Source: Eulemur rufifrons
Taxonomy: Eukaryota; Chordata; Mammalia; Primates; Lemuridae
NCBI RefSeq assembly: GCF_041146395.1
Contig: NC_091000.1
Location: forward strand, 13,096,501-13,160,500
Length of the DNA stretch: 64,000 bases
Reading direction: 5' to 3'
In this document: piece by piece, positions 57,771 through 64,000 of the stretch
How positions within the stretch are numbered: the stretch's first letter is position 1
How the letters are laid out: each line of letters begins with the position of its first letter
The notes under the pieces: generated by a model
The model's input: only the letters and a program-made list of their open reading frames with translations
Told to the model about the DNA's origin: nothing
Database searches by the model: none
Made by a program: the position numbers and the translations under genes

Positions 57771-60700
57771 TTTGTTACCTTCTGCTCATCCACAGCCCAT
57801 GCCCTCCAAAGTGCCAAGGGCCTCGAAGCTAAGGGCCAAGGTGACGGCCCTCGGCAATTTGGTGGGGGGCCCCGCTGCGGAGTCTGAAGGAGGGGAAGGC
57901 TCGATGGAGGCTTAAGCAGATATTCCAGGCGTCTCCTGGGGGCGGGATTCGTGGCTACCCCAAAGCACAGTTCGCACCCGCCCCTAGGGCATCTTGGGCA
58001 TTTGCTTTAGGAAAGAGGGGAGGCAAGGAACAGTATCCTCGGCTCTCGGAAAATGCAAATCGAAGTACCGCCCCAAACTGGCCTCAGTGTAGTGTAGCCA
58101 GCTGGGACCTGGAAGCCCTTCCTGCCCCGAGGCAAGTGTCCGGGAGCGCGCGGACCACACCCTCCCGAGTCTGGAGCGAGGCGAAGCCCAGGCCGTGGGA
58201 CGCGTGACTGAGTTTACAGCCTTAACACGCCCCTGTAAAAAATACGAGAAGCCAACAACGTTTCTCGGGTATGGCGTAGAGACAACATTGGTGGAAGTTT
58301 TCTGACTATCTTCGGATGGCAACTACTCAGCGAGGGAGGGTTCAAGGAAGCTGGCGTTGCCTTTTGCGCACGGATCAGACCAGATCCGGAGGTGCTGGGC
58401 TGCCAGGGTAGGGAGATGCGCTCCCCCAGGGCATTGTTCCCTGTCGACTCCATCTTCCGTTACCAGCCCTGGGTCGAGATGCTGGGTTTCCTGTTCAAGC
58501 TCTCAGGCCTGGGGAGAGAAAAGTCTTCCTTGCTCTCCCTTTCCCCAGGGGGGATTTATTTATTTATTTAAAATCTTGCTCCATCCAGAATGTGGTGAGG
58601 AAAGTTTGGAGTCTAGAAGAGACTTGGCTAGTGATCTTTCAGGGGATTGTGATTCCAGTGCATCTGTGCCTTGCCCACAAAATAGTGGTATTCATTGAAA
58701 ATAACAAGCTAAAAATCATATTTTTCTAAAAGCAAACAGCAAAATGAGACTGCTCATTGTTTTATGTAAACAGGTAAAATAAACAAGGTATCCAACAAGC
58801 TAAACATGTGTTTCTGGGGATTTACATTTTTTCCCCTATTGATTTTTTCCTTTGGCCTTTTGTTTCCATCAACTCTGATGCCCCTTAAATAATTTGAAAT
58901 CGTGTGGCACGTTTTCCTCTTTGATTCCAGAGGCCATTTAGCTGAGCTAGGTGATTTGCCTTCTCCCAGGTTAGCTGGAGGACAGTAAATTAACTTATTC
59001 CATTTCTCTGGACAGGGTTTAAGAGAGCTCTGACCCAGACTGTTTACCAAGGTCAAGGAATGGGATGACCTGCAATTTGTAAACCATCAAACTTCATTAT
59101 ATAGAGACAGGGAGGAAAAAAAAAAAAAAAAACCCTCATTACATTGCCCATAAAGTGAAATTTATATAGGTTTATTTTGGGGGAAAGAAAATCTGTAAAT
59201 TTTATAAAAGGTTTTTGCATGTAAGGGGTTCTTGAAATTACTTATCCGTAAAATGTGAGATGTCTCCTTTTTTTTATGAACTGATAGAGTTGGAGCATGG
59301 AAGTGAGTTAAGAGCAGGCGGCTTCTCAAATAACAAATATACGTTGAGCAATATGGGATAAAAACAAATTATGCAGAGATGGGAGAGAGGATGGTGCCTA
59401 TTATAGGAACACATGTCTTACACTCATTTTCATCAGCGCTGGGTACAGAATATGAAGAAGGCCTTTCAGGATTTTTTTTTTCCTCTGAGCATTAAGCCAA
59501 TCTGAATTCCCTTCGGCAGTGAAGCATTAAAGATATAGTGTTACCCTGGAAATATAAATTATTAATATATTCAGCATTTTTGTCACTTCTCAACTGTTAA
59601 CCAAATTAGACAAAACTTTCTTTTGCTAAGTAGATTTTCTCTTTGGGATTAGCTTTGGGAATGCACAGGGCCACCACAGTAAAAACTTTGGTCATTTACA
59701 TATAATTTTGCAAACTTCCACTGGGCCATGACAGTCTTTGTACCTCAAATGTTGGTATTCTTGATTTTTTTTTCTTTCTCATTTAACTGTGGAGGATAAA
59801 ACCCTGCTTTGGATTTACAATGACTTTAGGATAAAAGTCTCCCTCCCCTTTCTCTCTTTTCCCTTTTCTGTGTGTGTGTGTCTGTGTGTGTGTTTTGTGT
59901 CTTTTTCTGAAACCTTCATCCAAAGTCCCAATTCTCCAGGCTTGGCCAAAAGTCAAACTTGGAATAGTTTGACTTTGCAAAAGATTAAAAATGCCACTAC
60001 AAAATGGAATTGATTCAAATCAGATTGTGACTTTAATGTGTTCTTCCTGCACTGTCTCTGACAACACATTACCTCCAGCCTCCCCGCCCCAGACCCCCCC
60101 ACCTGCCCCCCAGCCCCGTCTGAGTCTCTTATATCCAATCTCTTCACTCTTTCTTTAAGTAAGTTGTATAGTAGTGGTTTCCAAGAGAGGCCCAACCAAA
60201 CCCAGAAATAACAAAAAACAAAAAACAGTGGGTTTGGCTGGAGGTAAGCCATTGTGATGCGTCTGAAAGGGGCAACCTCTTGTTTCTTGGGCTTCATCCT
60301 TGAGTGGGCAAGAATAAAAATAATCATCCCCATGAAATCAAAGGTTTTCTCCAGGCGCTTGAGGAACAAAGCTGATGGCTGGTGCTTTGGGTTGGTCCCC
60401 GTGGCTCTGCAGGGCTGAAGCTAGTAGCTTCCAGGCCCTCCAGCCGCCCCTGCCGAAAGGGCAGTAATACAGAGCTCACTTGTGCTTCCAAGCACTGTTG
60501 AACAAAGACGGCCCATGTGTCAGTGGGGGCCCCTCCAGTCTGAGCTGCTGGATACCAGGAAAGAAAGTGGGGGCGGGGGGCTGCCGTGGAAGTGCCTGAG
60601 CCCACAAAGGTGAGGAAATCCTAGGAACCTGGTAATGGGTGTCTGCACAGAGTAGCACACCAAGAAAAGGAAGGCGATACAGGGCACGGAGTAGGAGCTC

Positions 60701-61079
60701 CATAAATTATCTGCGGCTTGACTGAATGAATGGCCTAACAGTGCTGAGTCTCCTGGAATTCTGCATTAGGTCCACCCCGGTCTTCAGTCCCTGCCCTGTG
60801 TCATTGGAGACTAGCAAGTAATTGTACAGACACACGGAAATCTGTGGAGTAATCTACCTACGCACATTCTGAGGATTATCAGAAGGAGCGATGGCCTTGC
60901 CTTTGCCTGCAAAGTCTACCTTGTGGCCTGGCAGCAGGAGACAATGCAGGCCCAGCTAAATGCAGACCGGGCTGTGGATTCAGAACTAGCCTGATGGGGT
61001 TCTGCTTCTTTCACGTGGAGAAGATCGGAGGCTGGGCTAGTGACAGGGCACGCTCCTTCTGCAGCACTAGCTATGCAGA
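57771..61079. other. HELT 3' flank, repeat-poor, no gene recognised
   Basis: CpG-rich to about 58,260, then AT-rich from 58,550 to 60,050 with (TTTA)n at 58,555-58,571, an A17 run at about 59,117-59,133 and a broken GT run at 59,871-59,892. I recognise no SINE or LINE in this span, which is unusual beside the 52 kb upstream. Confidence 0.45.
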
Positions 61080-61310
61080 GTGTGGCTCTGGAGCCAGCCT
61101 GCATGGATTTGCATCCCAGCTCTGCTGCCTACTAACTGTGTGACTTTGGGCGAGTTGCTCAGCCTCTTGGAGTCTGTTTCATCAGCTATAGCACAGAGAC
61201 ATCACAAGTGTATCTCTCATGGGGTGGCTATGAGGATTAAGTGAGTTGGCACACTCAAAGCACTCTAGAAACTGCCTGGCCCATAGTGGATGTCCAGTTA
61301 GCTATTATAA
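61080..61310 (+). repeat. MIR, near full length
   Basis: 'ggagccagcctgcatggatt', 'ctaactgtgtgactttgggc', 'atgaggattaagtgagttgg' and 'cctggcccatagtggatgtc' span the element. Confidence 0.9.
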
Positions 61311-64000
61311 TAATATATTTTTAATCTACCCCTACCTTCCAAAGAGTCAGATCCTTAGGGCCACTTCAAACTAAATAACAAGGTGTCCGGCCAAATCATG
61401 AAAAAAGTCTTTAACCCCAGGGCTTTTTCTTTAAACTCCAGGGCCTGCTCTGGAACAAGGCGATTTTCATCATTTAGGGTAAGTGGGGTTGGGGATCTCG
61501 AATTCCAACCCATGGTCAATCTTGCAGCTGTGAGCCCTACTCCAAGCTATGATTGGCAGTCAGAGCCCCTCTAATAACTTGAGAATGCTATGCTCACACT
61601 CTTTTATATACAGAAATTCAGCCTTATGTTATTGTACAATAGCTCTTGTACCTGCATCTCCACACTCCCTCTCCAATTGCACAGTCGGATGCCTATTAAC
61701 ATTGGCCATTGCAAATTCTTTTCTGGAATAGGGGGTAGATAAACGAATTCAACGTTCCCTAAATACACTTTCTATGGCAGCTTGATGCTCTTCTCAGCAT
61801 TTCCCCCCATTTTCTTCCATCCCATTTTTTCCTTTCATCTATGCTGTTCATCAGCTGCTGCTCCGCTCTGGGCTGCAGGGTCAGGACTGAGGAGTCAACC
61901 CTGGATGCAGGTCACAGCCCTGCCACAGATCCCCAGTTCCCTGGACCCTGTCCCAGGACTCCTTTTCCCACTGGGTTCTCATTCTCCCTAGTTTTCTGGT
62001 TGCTTTGGCTCCTGACATCTGACTGTCAGTATCCGTGGCCTGGTGTGGGAATTGGTCCGTGCCTATGTGCGCACACCTGTGTATATCTGCACGTGTCTGC
62101 AGTTGGGAGGCACTTTCATTTCCCAATCCTCATGGCTCTGTGTGGAGGGATATTACCTGAGTAATACTCTTAACATCTCTCACACTCCTTTCATAGTCCT
62201 CAGTCATCTGGCTGGAGTGTCCGGAAGGAGGACCTGGGCATGCTCTGCTTAGCCCCTTCCTCTTTGGGTGCCAACCTGCCACAGGAGGCAAGTGAGCATC
62301 CCACCCAGCTGTGTGCAAGATTCCTAGCTCTTCCTGTGCTTTCTATGGATAAGTTTAATTCTAAGATGAAATAGTACAAGACCAATCTCCCTGTACATTG
62401 ACGTCACATCCTCCAATCAGTCACAAAATAGACATTTTTATTTCCACCTGACACCTACATCTATATCTCAAATGGTTCTGAGCACAGATAGGAGGAAAAA
62501 AATTAGCTTTTATTATTGACTGTTCTAAAACCCCAGAACCTCAGTGTTGATACGTGTGCAGCTAGAAGTGGAGCTACACATATCTGCCTGTGTGCTTCAA
62601 GCTACGGTACAGGCCCAGGAGTGCCACATGTGTGTGTGCACAGGGCGTCTGCCTGTGTTCACAAGTGTGCATGTGTACAGAAAGCAAGAGTCAATAAAAA
62701 TATTCATATATTAATTAAAACCTTATAAATATAATGAAACTTTCTTACTATGATATTTCTAGGAGACCTTTGCGATGTTTGCAATGACAAAAAAGTAAGC
62801 CTCCTCTATTGTTTTGTTAGAGTTGTATCGGTAGAGGTCTTTCACAATGAAACGTTTTCATTTCCACCCACTAGGACCAGGACTTTTTTTTTTTTTTTAA
62901 CATAAATAAATATGACTTTTATTTTATATTTACATCAGAATATAAATTTGTGGTCTAGCCCTTCCTTGCTCTTCCTAATTATAACATAAAGTAAAATTGG
63001 TGAAGAAAAATTGTTATAGAGGGTAGCCATGGAGAAAATGCACACAAGCTTTAGGACTAGAACTCACAACCTGTCTCTGCACTTTTGGATGTGCTGTGTG
63101 GTGCATGTACCTATTGGTTGCAGTCGTGGCTGTGCATGCAGCACACAGCCCTAGCAACTCTAGGGGAGTCTAGAGGAGCCAATTCTGGGCACTTGGAGAA
63201 ACTGTTTTGGAAAAAGGTCAAATTGGAGGGAGAGTCATTTGCAACTTGATAGTCTGGCCACAAGCATTAAATTTGTGAAAGCTTGAAGAATCCCTGATTT
63301 CACAAACCCTTTCTACTCTGACTTACAGTAAAGAGGTAGACATGAATGCAATTGGATTCCATCTGAACTACATTACAGCTCGGTCAAATAAGAACTGAGT
63401 AGTAGCCATTCTAGCCTTGATGATGGCCCCAAACATATGTGGTAAGGGAAGGCTACAGGAGAAAGCATTTCATTGCTCTATTGTTAATTTCAGAAGGAAG
63501 AAATTGAGCAAATCATTTCTCAGAATGCAATAAAAAATGGAAAGATAATTTCTAAAACTACCAAAACTAGGATTATATTATCTGTTTCCTTGATATGAAA
63601 AGAACATTTATCAATGAGACAATATTTTCAAACCTTTTCAATTGTGTATTAGAGAAAGAGACACCAGGAAAGGTGAATATGTGCATTAGATGACTGGAGT
63701 TTGGGAAACAGTAGCTCCTAAGAAGCACCAGATGACTTTATATGAGGACAGTCCTGTAGGTAAGCACCAAGCAATATGGGTAGAAAGAATATATGATGAA
63801 GATATGTTGCCCTGGATGGTGGACTCTGGCATTGGGTGTTTCCTGTGATTAGCAAGTTTCTTCCAAAACAGATTTATAGTCTATTTTTCCATCTAACTTC
63901 TGGTCATATTTTGACATGGTCTGGTAAGTCGCATCTTCATGAAAGAGGAAGTTGCAGAGCTTTAGAACTGATCTGAGTTCTGGGAAGGAAAGGTAGCCAC
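61311..64000. other. No gene recognised
   Basis: Mostly unassigned, AT-rich at the end. It includes a T14 run near 62,885 and TG-rich patches at 62,060-62,100 and 62,570-62,660. Confidence 0.45.

Overview
This window looks like intergenic and promoter-proximal DNA from a strepsirrhine primate, most likely a lemur. Its full-length Alu elements carry a strepsirrhine-type AluJ-derived structure: an extra A-rich 'ctaaaaatatatatag' linker between the monomers and a 'gacgccacggcactcactctagcc'-like right arm. A very short L1 3' end, ending in 'tttgtacccccataatattc' before its A tail, is of a type I associate with lemur L1s. The remaining repeats (MIR, L2, MER5, MER1, MLT1/MST LTRs, old L1M fragments, solitary ERV LTRs) are the usual eutherian set.

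Positions 1 to about 52,000 hold no gene I can support. This stretch is a repeat-rich desert, with open frames that are all short and none of which resembles a known protein. The only protein-like match is a decayed L1 ORF1 remnant on the minus strand near 10.1-10.6 kb. Features of note are a solitary LTR nested in an L1 (1.26-1.81 kb), a cluster of three LTR-like elements (29.9-32.0 kb), and a gap-free 273-bp direct duplication (37,992-38,264 and 40,623-40,895).

From about 52 kb the sequence changes: it becomes poor in recognisable repeats, increasingly CpG-rich, and punctuated by AT-rich blocks that look like conserved regulatory DNA. Two of these blocks, at 52,202-52,337 and 54,420-54,559, are inverted copies of each other.

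The one gene is HELT (Hes/Hey-like bHLH-Orange transcriptional repressor), plus strand, four coding exons, 55,668-57,579. It predicts an intact 242-residue protein. Upstream lie a TATA box, an initiator-like site, and a dense motif cluster with an octamer, two CACGTG E-boxes and a GGATTA site. Downstream lie a short 3'UTR with two Pumilio-type elements and two AATAAA signals. From 57.8 kb to the end no further gene is recognisable. The layout, one developmental transcription factor in a large desert with CpG-rich flanks, fits long-range enhancer control. In human, HELT lies between ACSL1 and SLC25A4 (background knowledge), but no exon of either is recognisable here.
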